A DNA stretch of 64,000 nucleotides from Trichodelitschia bisporula (lineage: Eukaryota; Ascomycota; Dothideomycetes; Phaeotrichales; Phaeotrichaceae), in the NCBI GenBank assembly GCA_010356995.1, contig ML996688.1, positions 1,116,001 to 1,180,000 of the forward strand, given 5' to 3'. Below are positions 42,409-53,192 of the stretch, one piece after another (the stretch's first letter is position 1; every line of letters starts with the position of its first letter). The notes beneath the pieces are model-generated. The model was not told where the DNA came from. It ran no database searches and was given only the letters and a program-made list of their open reading frames with translations. A program made the translations under genes and the position numbers.

Positions 42409-43605
42409 CTATTCAGTCCAACCCCCGCGCTCTTCCTCATCCGGCTCCTCCCCTCCCAACCCGTACTCACTGTCATCATACTCCCCTTCATCAGCACTCT
42501 CCCCCCACTCCCTCCGCTCCATCCTCCGCCCAATCACCGCTCTCAACCTCGGATCATAAGAGTCCATATCCTCCAACAAGAAGGTAAGCACCTCCATATA
42601 CTGCGCAATCAAACCCCGAAGCGGGCGCTCTAGCCTCTGCGCCCGGTCCTCTCCTGCTGTCCCCTGTAGCTCGTCTATCAATACTGCTATTTCGTGCTCC
42701 CAGCGCTGTTCCAGGTCCTCCCGTGCGTCGGTGTAGATGGCGACGAGGAAGCCGAAGAAGGAGCGCGGTTCGTTGGGTGAATTGAAGCTGAAGCCGCGGA
42801 ACTCGAACGGGTTGGTGGTGGGTAAGAATGTGTCGGTGCCGGGCGAGGATATGCGGCTGCCGAAGGTTCCGTATGCGTCTACGCCGTTGACAAGATTTGT
42901 GTCCAGACCGTTGACACCGTGGTGGTCTGCGCCGTTGACCACGTGGTGGTTCGCACTGTTAACGCCGTGGTAGTTCACACCATTGACGCCGTGGCGGTGC
43001 ACACCATTGACGCCGTGGTGGTTCACACCATTGACGCCGTGGTGGTTCACACCATTGACGCCGTGGTGGTTCACACCATTGATGCCGTGGTGGTTCACAC
43101 CGTTGACACCGTGGTGGTCCACACCGTTGACACCATGGTGGTCTGCACCGTTGACGGCGTGGTGGTATACACCGTTGTCTTCGGGTTCTTCCTCGTTGCT
43201 CACAGAGTCGCTCTTGTCGCCCGACGAAGCCTCGGGGAACTCAAACCGTTGGTTCAGGGTATGGAGTAGGATGAGGTAGTCGAGATTGCTGAGGTAGTTG
43301 AGATTGTTGAGAATATCTGCGGCGATTGGCATTGTCAAGGGGGAGATGACATCGGAGCTGCTGTCGCGAGATGCGGTAGAGGGGACATTGCTGCGGTTAG
43401 CTTCTGTGCGGGCCTCGCTGATGCTGGTGGTTTCCGTGTGAGGAGTGCCGTTAACGCCGTTGGTAAGGGGGCGGAGTGCGCCACTGGTGCCATTTGTGAG
43501 ATGATCAGTTCCGTCATGAGCGTTCACCCGATGTAACCGTTCCCCATCATAAGTTTCGCAGTCCGATACCATCTCCTCGTAGTAGTATGAGCTCGGGAAT
43601 GACAT
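42409..43605 (-). CDS. Hypothetical protein with 13 His-rich octapeptide repeats
   Basis: A single-exon 398-aa frame. Residues 1-95 are Asn/Thr/Ser-rich. A short ordered segment ILNNLNYLSNLDYLILLHTL (100-119) precedes the repeat. Residues 144-247 are 13 tandem octapeptides of the form NGVNHHGV; 10 keep an HH or HxH pair (24-bp units, 42865-43176). The C-terminal part is ordered: FEFRGFSFNSPNEPRSFFGF, then a helical stretch IYTDAREDLEQRWEHEIAVL and IAQYMEVLTFLLEDMDSYDP, ending in a strongly acidic tail. There is no signal peptide or membrane helix. The repeats could bind metal ions, as His-rich octarepeats do in other proteins, but this is inference. The conserved non-repeat ends argue for a true protein. 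I do not recognise a family. Confidence 0.7.
   Translation of the reverse strand: MSFPSSYYYEEMVSDCETYDGERLHRVNAHDGTDHLTNGTSGALRPLTNGVNGTPHTETTSISEARTEANRSNVPSTASRDSSSDVISPLTMPIAADILNNLNYLSNLDYLILLHTLNQRFEFPEASSGDKSDSVSNEEEPEDNGVYHHAVNGADHHGVNGVDHHGVNGVNHHGINGVNHHGVNGVNHHGVNGVNHHGVNGVHRHGVNGVNYHGVNSANHHVVNGADHHGVNGLDTNLVNGVDAYGTFGSRISSPGTDTFLPTTNPFEFRGFSFNSPNEPRSFFGFLVAIYTDAREDLEQRWEHEIAVLIDELQGTAGEDRAQRLERPLRGLIAQYMEVLTFLLEDMDSYDPRLRAVIGRRMERREWGESADEGEYDDSEYGLGGEEPDEEERGGWTE
42865..43176 (-). repeat. 24-bp coding minisatellite (octapeptide repeats)
   Basis: Thirteen 24-bp units, plus-strand consensus TTGACGCCGTGGTGGTTCAC then ACCA. Central units are almost identical in DNA, the flanks diverge, so copy number probably varies between strains. 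Confidence 0.85.
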
Positions 43606-43966
43606 TGTGTCCGTCGCTTCTGGAGTGCGGCAAAGTTAAGATTGTAGCTTCGATTGCAGGATACAAACAACAGAGCTCTGATTGTGTGGTGATGCATTTC
43701 GACGGCAAACCATGCTCGCGGTCGAATATAAGGGGCTGAAGACTGAGTGACCGAAATACATCCGTGAAGTATAGTTCCCAAAACGGACGCCTGGGGCACG
43801 TGATATGGGCGTGCGCAGAGGTATATCGAGGAAGGAACGGCCGCCGGTCGTCCAGCGCCGAGGGACGGCACGAAAATCAGTGACGCGTGCCATGGGAGGC
43901 TGTTTGCTCGCTGGTGCACAGGGCACAGTCTGTGAGGGGCAAAGGTGCTGGACTGCTTTGTTGTTG
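43606..43966. promoter_or_regulatory. Divergent intergenic region
   Basis: 361 bp between the octapeptide gene and the small membrane-protein gene. No strong element recognised. Confidence 0.4.
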
Positions 43967-44608
43967 ATGATATCTCCTCCACAACACAACCATCATCCTT
44001 CCACTGTCCTTTTTGATCTTCCAGTACTCTTAATCGCAACCACGGTGCGTCCCCACTTCTTCCCTCGTGCGTTCCCGTTACACCGATACTGACAGGAGAA
44101 TAGGTTAATGTTCGCACTATCACCGACTCGCCTCATTTTGAGTTCTTGTGGCAACTCTTCGCGGGCATCATGATGATGATGCTGGCTAGGTTCATTGTAC
44201 GGAAGTGGTTGATCCTGTCTGCAGGAAACCTGGAAATTCCTGTTCGCATCAACCGAGAGCGCCTGAGGACCATCATATGGTATCTCGAGACGTTCACCTG
44301 GGGCGCCACCATGTTCAAGGGGACCATATTCTCGTGGACTCTCCTGCGCCGCTTCAGCTTCTTTGGCGAGTTGATTCCCTCCGTTGCCATGGGTTCTTCC
44401 GCTTGGGAAATGATCGCGCTCTTCTTGCCGCTCGCGCTCATGCTAATGCCTTTGGCGTTCAGTAAGTCCCCTAGTTCTAGGCGAAGGGTGGTCAGGACTA
44501 ATCTCCTTAGACATGACGCACAGCGTCCGGAGCTGCGAGAGGGTGGATTGTACCATCTGCACTCCCACAGCTGCCGAGTCTGACGCGGCCTTCGAGTTCG
44601 GCACGTGA
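43967..44608 (+). CDS. Small predicted membrane protein (hypothetical)
   Basis: Three exons (43967-44044, 44104-44461, 44511-44608; introns 59 and 49 nt, both GTGCGT/GTAAGT to TAG) give 177 aa. Splicing joins open frames exactly and yields one continuous protein, the main support for the gene. Predicted hydrophobic segments are around residues 16-26, 38-55 (FLWQLFAGIMMMMLARFIV) and 125-145 (WEMIALFLPLALMLMPLAF). Between them lies RINRERLRTIIWYLETFTWG. The C-terminal 33 residues contain CERVDCTIC. I do not recognise a family; a fungal-specific membrane protein is likely. An alternative without exon 1 would start at the Met cluster near residue 47. Confidence 0.55.
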
Positions 44609-45279
44609 GCGAGACCGATACATCTGGCGAGTCTGCTGGAGAGAACGGTTCCACCAGCGCTCGACCCCTGAGCCGGATACGCGCCCGATGTTAGGCAGGA
44701 GGTTTGGAGTGTGGTCCTGATATGGCTGTTCGGGATCTGTCACGCGTGGGACTGGCGGGTGTGCGTTGCTAGTTCAGATGTCTGGCGGTGGGTTTGGTGC
44801 TGCCGATACTGTTGAGTTTACGTATGGAGTGCCTGTAGTCCAACTAGGCTGTGCTCGTCAGCTCTGATGTCACGAGGCGACAGTGTTCTCACGCGTGATG
44901 TGATATGATATACCTAAGAGATGGTTCAGCGGTGATGGGATGCACCGGTACGTGCCCGTAGCTACGTCATACTAGGTGAACTGGATCGATGCTGATATGA
45001 ACCAGTGCTGGAGTTTATTGATGCCAAAAGCTCAAGTTCTTTCGGACGATGCCTGGTATTGAATAGTCTCCCGGAGTCACTCTTCTGGTTGCGACTATGC
45101 CGTTCGCTTTTGATAATCGTACATGATATCTGACTGTTCGCTGTTTGTAAGCTCCAGTTTGCAGCTTATACGAGACTGTCATACCTGGCAAGAGCTTCAT
45201 CCAATCCCCCCACGTTCCTGAACATAAATTATGCGCCTCCGATACCGGCCATGATGATTCAAACGCTACAAATGCCTCC
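44609..45279. other. Convergent 3' intergenic region
   Basis: 671 bp between the convergent membrane-protein and cwc2 genes; nothing recognised. Confidence 0.5.
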
Positions 45280-46503
45280 TCAGTCACTGTCGCTATCACT
45301 CCCATACCCCACAAGCGGTCCTGCCTGTGCAGGCGCCTTCGGCTGCGCAGTCGTAAACGCGACACCTCGACTCCGCAGCGCCGCCAGCGTCGACCCGGCG
45401 AAGATGCCACCCGCATCCTGCTCCATCTCCTGCTGCTCCACGGGCGGTGCCTCAATCATCCCCATCTCCTCCCCCCCCTCCAACAACCCCTGCTGCTCTC
45501 CCTCCTCAATCCCACGTTGCTGCGCAATCCAATCCCCCTTCTCTTTCGCATACCACACATCATCCGGCGCCTCATACCCCGGCAACCCAAACGACCCCTC
45601 AATCTTCCTCCTCTTCTTCGCCTCCGGATCGCGGCCCTCAAGCTCAGCCACATACGCCGCAGGCAGCGCCTTGCGAATCGCCTCCGCAGCCTGTTCTTCA
45701 ATCTTAGCGGCCTCGCGCTTCGCAGCCTGGGGGTTAGGATCCATAGTCGCCCAGCGCACGTTCAGCACCTCCTCGTGATCGAGGGGCTGGTGCGCCATGG
45801 CCTCCTTCGCGAACTCGCTGTTTGCAAGGTTGGAATATGTCACGAAGGCCACGCCGCGGTTGTTGAGTACGCGGATGCGCTCCACCTGTCCCCACTCCGC
45901 GAAATGCCGCGCAACGATTTCTTCAATATCGTCTGTGACGTGAATCCGCCCCACATACAGCGTCCGGTTCTGCCGCATGAAGCTCCCCACCCCGCCCATA
46001 TCATCTCTATAATCTGCGAACTTGTCCCGCCCGAAACAATCCACGTTCGGATTGAAAATATCATGCAACCCGGGCAGGCGATGTAGGTACTCGCACTCTT
46101 TCCCACGGGGACAAACCCCCCTCGCAAAGAACAAGCAGAAGAAGGAGCCGGGCACGTTGTCTGCGCGCGTGTACCCACTGTCGCGCGCGATGTTGCACCG
46201 GCTCGCAGCGGCGTGTTGCGTATTGGCGTCCCTGTCGCCGCCGGACCATTTGTTGTACCAGATGTTGAAGATAGTGCCTGTTTGGGGCGGGGGCTCGGAT
46301 TTGAAGGTTGCGGGGTCGACCTGGGGGCGGGCAGGGCGGCGTTTCTTGACTTTCTTGATGATTTTCTTTACTTTTTTGGTGCCCGTTGTTGTGGTGAGGG
46401 CGGAGGCGGAGGAGGACTCGGTGGCTTCGGCGGGGAGTTGGAAGGCATCTTCGGTGGCGGCGGGGGGTGAGAGGACTTGTGTGGTATTTTCTGGGGAGGC
46501 CAT
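45280..46503 (-). CDS. cwc2: Pre-mRNA-splicing factor Cwc2
   Basis: An intronless 407-aa protein. After an Ala/Ser/Thr-rich start and a Lys-rich stretch (43-58) comes the Torus domain with NIWYNKWSGGD, then the CCCH zinc finger C123-x7-C131-x5-C137-x3-H141 (FFARGVCPRGKECEYLH), a connector (DIFNPNVDCFGRDKF) and an RRM with TLYVGRIHV (RNP2) and GVAFVTYSN (RNP1). This order is diagnostic for Cwc2/RBM22-type proteins of the Prp19-associated complex, which contact U6 snRNA and the intron in the active spliceosome. The C-terminal 120 residues are acidic and variable and end in GSDSDSD. Nuclear. Confidence 0.95.
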   Translation of the reverse strand: MASPENTTQVLSPPAATEDAFQLPAEATESSSASALTTTTGTKKVKKIIKKVKKRRPARPQVDPATFKSEPPPQTGTIFNIWYNKWSGGDRDANTQHAAASRCNIARDSGYTRADNVPGSFFCLFFARGVCPRGKECEYLHRLPGLHDIFNPNVDCFGRDKFADYRDDMGGVGSFMRQNRTLYVGRIHVTDDIEEIVARHFAEWGQVERIRVLNNRGVAFVTYSNLANSEFAKEAMAHQPLDHEEVLNVRWATMDPNPQAAKREAAKIEEQAAEAIRKALPAAYVAELEGRDPEAKKRRKIEGSFGLPGYEAPDDVWYAKEKGDWIAQQRGIEEGEQQGLLEGGEEMGMIEAPPVEQQEMEQDAGGIFAGSTLAALRSRGVAFTTAQPKAPAQAGPLVGYGSDSDSD

Positions 46504-48675
46504 GGTTGTGGATGGGGAGGGAATGGATGGAGAGGTGTAGATGCGCGTCGTGGTTGTCGTCGCTGAACGAGGTGGTGTAGTTGAACTTCAGATGGCGTGG
46601 CTGAGTTGGCAGGGGAGTGAGGCGGCAGTGGCGCATCGCTTAGGTAATTTTCCATGCCTCAGGCATGCATTTGGTGCCTCACTGCATCTTGTCAGATCTC
46701 AAACTACGTGGACGGCGATGTCTATTTTCCGACGACTCCATTCCTCGGATCTTCGCCGTATTATGACACCGCAATATGATAGCAGACACCGAAACCCGGT
46801 ATTCCCGCCCTCAACAATCAATCTCCTCGCCGTAAGAGGCAATTCGCGAATCATACTACGTGTGTTATCGGCTTCATCGCCAGGAAGGCGAGGGGTGCTC
46901 CTTGCACGATAATTTGCGACAAAAACAACATCAACGTCTCCAACCTCCCTGATTTTCGGTTACAACTCTGAACTCTATTGCGGCGTGATCATCATCCAAT
47001 TTGAACCATTGTCAGTTCAGCCGTTTCACGCTGCAACTCGACAGTTTGAACCTTGCGTAAGAACTTCGACCTCTCATGGGAGCTGTTTGACCAACAACGG
47101 TTCCCATCCCACGGGATCCCCGCGTCGGACAAGCGCCTTTTGCATAACTCACCATACCCTCGGCATTCCAACACCCAACATGCAACATATCGAATCGGAG
47201 ACTTTCTTTTATGTTTCTGGTCTCGAAGCGGAGACCGGTTCTGGCAAGGTGCAGGCTCGTTGCGGAGTCCATACAGAGTAAGTCTAGTGACCCTAGCGTC
47301 GCAAAATATGCCCCACTCGTATTCCTCGCATTGCATCGTTCAAGCTTTACGTCGCTGCAAACCCACGATCCCACGGCTGTTGAAGGATGCCGTGTGTGGG
47401 TCGGGAATTACCGACGTGTGCCGACGTGCAGGCATGCCCGAAGCCAGGCGACTGGTTGACCGTGAAACGGGCTCCTCTCGCTTGTTCGCCCTTCGGTTCT
47501 AGTAGCTCGCTTCGCCGACAGCTAGGCGCCACCTTTTCGCAAGCGGGCGTTGAGCCGCCCATGGCGCCGCGGCGCATCTTTGGGATACGTCTTTCAGCTT
47601 CAGGCAGCAAGAACATGTACATAATAACTATCTTGCACCTGGACCATTCCACGGAAGCACGAAGATACAGATGGCCCGTCTTCTTCGTGTTCGTCGCGAT
47701 GGCCAGGCTGCCATGCGTACAATGTTTGACATGTTGGTTGTGCTTGTCCTACTGGCACCCGCACGGGGCCAGGGGTTGCGATTAGCCCATCTCAACTTCG
47801 CCTTCGCTAACTCCAGAGTCCCTGGACGAAACAGGATAATACGGGGTTGAAGCGAACAGTCTGGAGCTCGGAGGCGAGATCTCGGATTCGTTCACGATGG
47901 TCAATTGCGGCAAGAGGCTCTTCCCAGTGACCTGCGTCCGTTCATACCCGATTTTCCTCACATCATGACCGCTTTTGAGCTCTTTCTATCGCGGGGATGG
48001 ACCTACCGTAGAGAAAGTTATACAAATTAAATCGGCATCTCACCCTTCCGACCATTTTCGACCTCTCACGGTTATCCCGCGAAGTCTAGGCGCGTCAAAG
48101 GCCGGGATTGTGCAAAGCTGCATGCGCCCCACGCCTCCCGCGCCGCTCTCCGCGTGTGCACGATTTCTGGAAACCGGAAGAGCCAGATGTTCAAGATTAG
48201 TGCAGGCCTTGTGCAACCCCCTCTCGCTTCCCCCCAAGCCCACACGGTCCCCCCGCCAGCCTGAGCCCTTCCCGCCAGCCCGCTCTAACCCCCCCCAGCG
48301 ACCGGTCGCCCAGAGAAGCTTACCTTTGTAGGCACATATAGATTGCTCCGTCACCCCAGAAATTCCTCTCGTGTATTGACGTCGGCATTCTTCCCCCCAC
48401 TCCCATTTATCTCTCCTACTATTCCCTATTATCTTTAATTGCTTCCTTCTACTTTTCTGCTCCCTTCGTCATATGTGCGGGTAGACCATGCGCTGAGCCG
48501 GCATCATTATCCCCACACTACATGTCCTCACGCCACTCGAGGCTCCACTTCATAGCGTAACTATAATTCCACTTCCACGCGGCGCGCGTCCGCCCATACT
48601 CTCTCTTCCCTTTTCTCCAATTGAGTGTCCTTGGTCGCCAGCATACAGCCTCACCCCGACCGGGACGCCAGCACA
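46504..48675. other. Long intergenic region upstream of the ABC transporter
   Basis: 2.2 kb separating the divergent cwc2 and ABC transporter genes. Short frames on both strands overlap each other and show no motif or splice link. The last 250 bp are C/T-rich, as expected for a pump leader. I see no RNA gene or repeat. Confidence 0.5.
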
Positions 48676-51600
48676 ATGGCGGGAGACGACGTCTCCGAGA
48701 AGCACTCGCCCACGGCGTTGAAGCGCGAATCTAGCCGCTCGTCCTCCTCCGCCGGCGGCGATGCGCCGGAGAAGGGCGCCGGCCCGACCATGGCGCCCAT
48801 CCAACCTGCGGCCGACAAGGAGAATGCCTTGACGAAGCTCGATTCCAAGGTCGTGTCAATTGGGGACCAGGAGGAGGCCGATCCGTTTGCGCATCTGCCG
48901 GCGCACGAGAAGGAGATTTTGAAGAAGCAGATTCACACTCCGGATGTCAAGGTTGGGTACTTTACGCTGTACCGCTATGCTACCAAGTGGGATATTGTTA
49001 TCTTCGTAGTTAGCTGCATTTGCACGATCGCAGCTGGTGCGGCTATGCCGCTCATGACGGTACGTCCCAGAGTCCGCATGTTCACCATTTCTAACGCCGC
49101 AGGTCGTCTTCGGTAATCTCACGGGAATGTTCGCCAACTACTTCAATAATGTCATCAGCTACAAGCAGTTCCTCCACGAGCTCACTCACACGGTGCTCTA
49201 CTTCATCTACCTCGCGGTCGGCGAGTTCGTCACTGTCTACATCTCAACCGTCGGCTTCATCTACGTCGGCGAACACTGCACACAGAAGATCCGCGAGAAC
49301 TACCTGCGCGCCATGCTCCGGCAGAACGTCGCCTTCTTCGACAAGCTGGGTGCGGGCGAGATCACGACACGTATCACGGCGGATACGAATACTATCCAGG
49401 ACGGTATCTCGGAGAAGTTCGGCCTGACGCTCAACGCGTTCGCGACTTTCATCGCTGCCTTTGTTATCGCCTTCGTCAAGTACTGGAAGCTGACGCTCAT
49501 TCTCACGTCTACTGTGTTCGCCATTGTCTTCTCCATGGGCTTTGGGTCTACCTTCGTGGTCAACTGGACCGCGCGCTCGCAGCAGGAGTATGCTATGGGC
49601 GGTACCGTGGCCGAGGAAGTGCTCAGCTCGATCCGCAACGCGACGGCCTTCAACACGCAGGAAAAGCTCGCGCGGCAGTACGATGGGTTCCTCCAGAAAG
49701 CAGAGAAATGGGGTCGCAAGCTGCAGTACGCCCTGGGAACCATGATCGCCACCATGATGACAATCGTCTACCTCAACTACGGTGAGTCCTCGTGCCCCCC
49801 CTCGTACCACTGTGCTACGCACCCCGCGTGCGCGCACCCGTACCACGCTTTGTGGCTCCAGGTCGTGCACCGCGCCAAGTCAACGGGTGGCCCTATCTTC
49901 AGCCTTGCGTTCATTAGCTAATCAACGCACAGCACTCACCTTCTGGCAGGGCTCGCGCTACCTCGTTAAGGGCGAGCTGACCGTCAGCCATCTGCTCACC
50001 ATCCTCTTCAGCGTCATGATCGGCGCCTTTTCGCTCGGCAACGTGGCGCCTAACATGAAGGCCTTCACGTCTGCAGTTGCCGCGGGGCGCAAAATCTTCG
50101 CTGCTATCGAGCGCGACTCGCCTATAAACCCGGAGTCGGAGGATGGGGATAAGCCGGCTACTTTCGAGGGCGTGATTGAGCTGCGCCATGTTAAGCATAT
50201 TTACCCGTCCCGCCCGGAGGTCGTGGTCATGGAGGACGTCAACCTGCTGATCCCCGCCGGGAAGCAGACCGCGCTCGTCGGCGCCTCGGGGTCCGGCAAG
50301 AGCACCATCGTCGGCATGGTGGAGCGCTTCTACGACCCGGTGGGCGGCGAAGTCCTGCTCGACGGGCGCAACATCCAAACCCTCAACGTGCGCTGGCTGC
50401 GGCAACACATCAGCCTCGTGCAGCAAGAGCCCGTCCTCTTCTCCGTCACCATCTACGAGAACATCCGGTACGGGCTTCTGGGCACGGAATTCGAGCACGC
50501 GGCGCCGGAAAAACAGCGACAAATGATCGAGGACGCAGCGCGGATGGCGAATGCACATGATTTCATAGTCGCCCTGCCGGAGGGGTATGAGACTAATGTT
50601 GGCGATCGTGGGTTTTTGTTGAGTGGAGGCCAGAAGCAGCGCGTGGCAATTGCGCGGGCAGTGGTTAGTGATCCGCGGATTCTGCTCTTAGATGAGGCGA
50701 CGAGTGCGCTTGATACGAAGAGCGAGGGCGTGGTGCAGGCGGCGCTGGATCGGGCGGCGGAGGGACGGACGACGATTGTGATTGCGCATCGGTTGAGTAC
50801 GATAAGGCATGCGGATAATATCGTTGTCATGCAGCAGGGGCGGATTATCGAGCAAGGCAAGCATGACGAGCTGCTCGATAGCAAGGGCGCGTACTACAAC
50901 CTCGTCGAGGCGCAACGGATCGCGGCGCAGGTGGCGGGCGATGAGGCTGCGGTCGAGGAAGAAGAGGCCGAAGTACTGCCCGAGAGCGCAGAGCTCGGTC
51001 CGACGATCAGCCGCAAGAAGAGCCAGAATTACGAGGAAGATCCCGACGACGCCGATCCTGCGGGCCGTCTCCGCCGCATCCAATCCGGCAAGTCGCTCTC
51101 CAGCCTACAACTCGAGAAGCGGCAGCCCGAGAAACAGCCCGAATACAGCCTATGGCAGCTCCTAGGCGTGGTGTGGAGTTTCAACAAATCCGAGTGGTAC
51201 CTCATGGTCCTCGGCTTCTTCTTCAGCGCCGTCGCCGGCGCCGCGAATCCCATCCAAGCTATCTTGTTCTCCCGCGCGCTGCAATCTCTCTCGCTCCCGC
51301 CCCCCCGGTATGGTAAACTCCGCCACGACATCAATTTCTGGTCGGGCATGTACGTCATCCTCGCCGCGTCGCAGTTCATCAGCATGGCCGGCCAAGCCTG
51401 GGCCTTCGGATACTGCTCCGAGCGGCTCATCCACCGCGCGCGCAACCAAGCCTTCCGCACCATGCTCCGGCAGGACATCGCCTACTTCGACGCCGACATT
51501 AACTCCGCCGGCAGTCTGACTAGCTTCCTGTCCACCAGCGTGACGCACCTTGCCGGGCTGAGCGGGCCCACGCTGGGGACTATCCTCATGGTGAGCACGA

Positions 51601-52976
51601 CGCTCGTGATCGCGCTCACGATATCGCTGGTCACGGGCTGGAAACTCGCGCTAGTGTGCATCGCCACAATCCCCATCCTGCTCGCCTGCGGCTTCCTGCG
51701 CTTCTGGATGCTAGCCCGGTTCCAACAGCGCAGTAAACGCGTGTACGAACAATCCGCGGGGTTCGCGTGCGAGGCCACGTCCGCTATCCGCACCGTCGCG
51801 TCGCTCACCCGCGAGGGAGACGTGTGGGAAAAATACCACAGCCAACTGGACCGCCAGGCCCACGCCAGCCTTATCTCCGTCCTCTGGTCCAGTTCGCTAT
51901 ATGCCATGTCCCAGTCCTTCGTGTTCCTGTGCATAGCCCTCGGGTTCTGGTACGGCGGGACGCTGATCGCGAAGCGCGAATACAGTCTGCAGGATTTCTA
52001 CCTCGTGTTCATATCCCTCGTCTTCGGCGCCCAGTCCGCCGGCACCATCTTCAGTTTCGCGCCGGATATGGGGAAGGCCAAACACGCGGCCGCAGAACTG
52101 AAAGCGCTGTTCGACCGCGTGCCCGCTATTGATTCGTGGTCGCAGGAAGGCGAGGCACTGGACCACGTCGAGGGGCACATCGAGTTCCGCGACGTGCACT
52201 TCCGGTACCCGAGTAGACCCGAACAACCCGTCCTCCGGGGTCTCAATTTCTCTGTCAAGCCCGGGCAGTACGTCGCGCTTGTCGGTGCGAGCGGGTGCGG
52301 TAAGAGCACGTCCATCGCTTTGCTAGAGCGTTTCTACGATCCCCTCGCCGGAGGTGTCTTCGTCGACGGGAAAGAAATCAGCAAGTTGCGGATTAACGAC
52401 TACAGGCGCTTCCTCGCGCTGGTGAGTCAGGAGCCGACGCTGTACCAGGGGACGATTAGGGATAATGTCCTCTTGGGCGCGGATCGGGAGGGCGTGCCAG
52501 AGGAGGAGATTGAGAGGGCGTGTCGGGATGCAAATATTTATGAGTTTATTGTTTCGCTGCCGTAAGTCCCGCCTTCCCCCTTTTCTACCCTTTGACGATA
52601 GGCTAATGATGATTCTAGTGAGGGCTTCAACACCATCTGCGGCAGCAAAGGCGCACTCCTCTCCGGCGGACAAAAGCAGCGCATCGCCATCGCGCGCGCG
52701 CTACTGCGGAACCCCAAGATCCTACTTCTGGACGAGGCGACCAGCGCGCTGGACAGCGAGAGCGAAAAGGTAGTCCAAGCGGCACTAGACGCCGCCGCCA
52801 AAGGGCGGACGACGATCGCGGTTGCGCACCGGCTGAGTACGATCCAGAAGGCGGATGTGATTTATGTGATTGATGGGGGGCGGGTGGTGGAGGAGGGGAA
52901 TCATGGAGAGTTGTTGGCGAAGAAGGGGAGGTATGCGGAGCTTGTTACTATGCAGAGCCTTGAGAGGGGCGCTTAG
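48676..52976 (+). CDS. ABCB-type full multidrug transporter (Pmd1/Mdr1-like)
   Basis: Four exons (48676-49059, 49103-49781, 49933-52561, 52619-52976) give 1349 aa, the normal length of a (TMD-NBD)2 exporter; the 151-nt second intron is the longest in the window. The first half has GASGSGKST (Walker A, about 471), LSGGQKQR and [12 protein letters not shown]; the second repeats GASGCGKST (about 1140), LSGGQKQR and [14 protein letters not shown], so both ATP sites look intact. A charged linker ([12 protein letters not shown] to EKQPEYS) joins the halves. Fungal members export drugs, mycotoxins or leptomycin-like compounds at the plasma membrane. Start chosen at MAGDDVSEK, after a long pyrimidine-rich leader. 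No link to the catabolic block is evident 13 kb away. Confidence 0.96.
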
Positions 52977-53192
52977 AAGAAGTGGTTTTGCTTTGCATGG
53001 CGTTCATCATTCGGGTTGGAATCTGGAAGGGGCTTGCATTGGGGCGGATAGGGGGTTACCGCTTGGTGGGTGGGTCACTTGTTGCAGCCTATGGCTGTTA
53101 GAGCTGTCATTTAAGACTAATATTGACCGTTGCCGCGGTTTTTTCTTTGCGGATCATGGCTGTGGTGAATGTGAAGAGCGGTCTATTTGACA

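Noticed and set aside
42737-43279. Plus-strand frames antisense to the octapeptide gene
   Set aside because: Mirror images of the 24-bp repeat; the minus frame alone has ordered non-repeat ends and a full-length open frame.
46504-48675. Several 80-150-aa frames between cwc2 and the ABC transporter
   Set aside because: They overlap on both strands, lack motifs and show no coherent splice structure.
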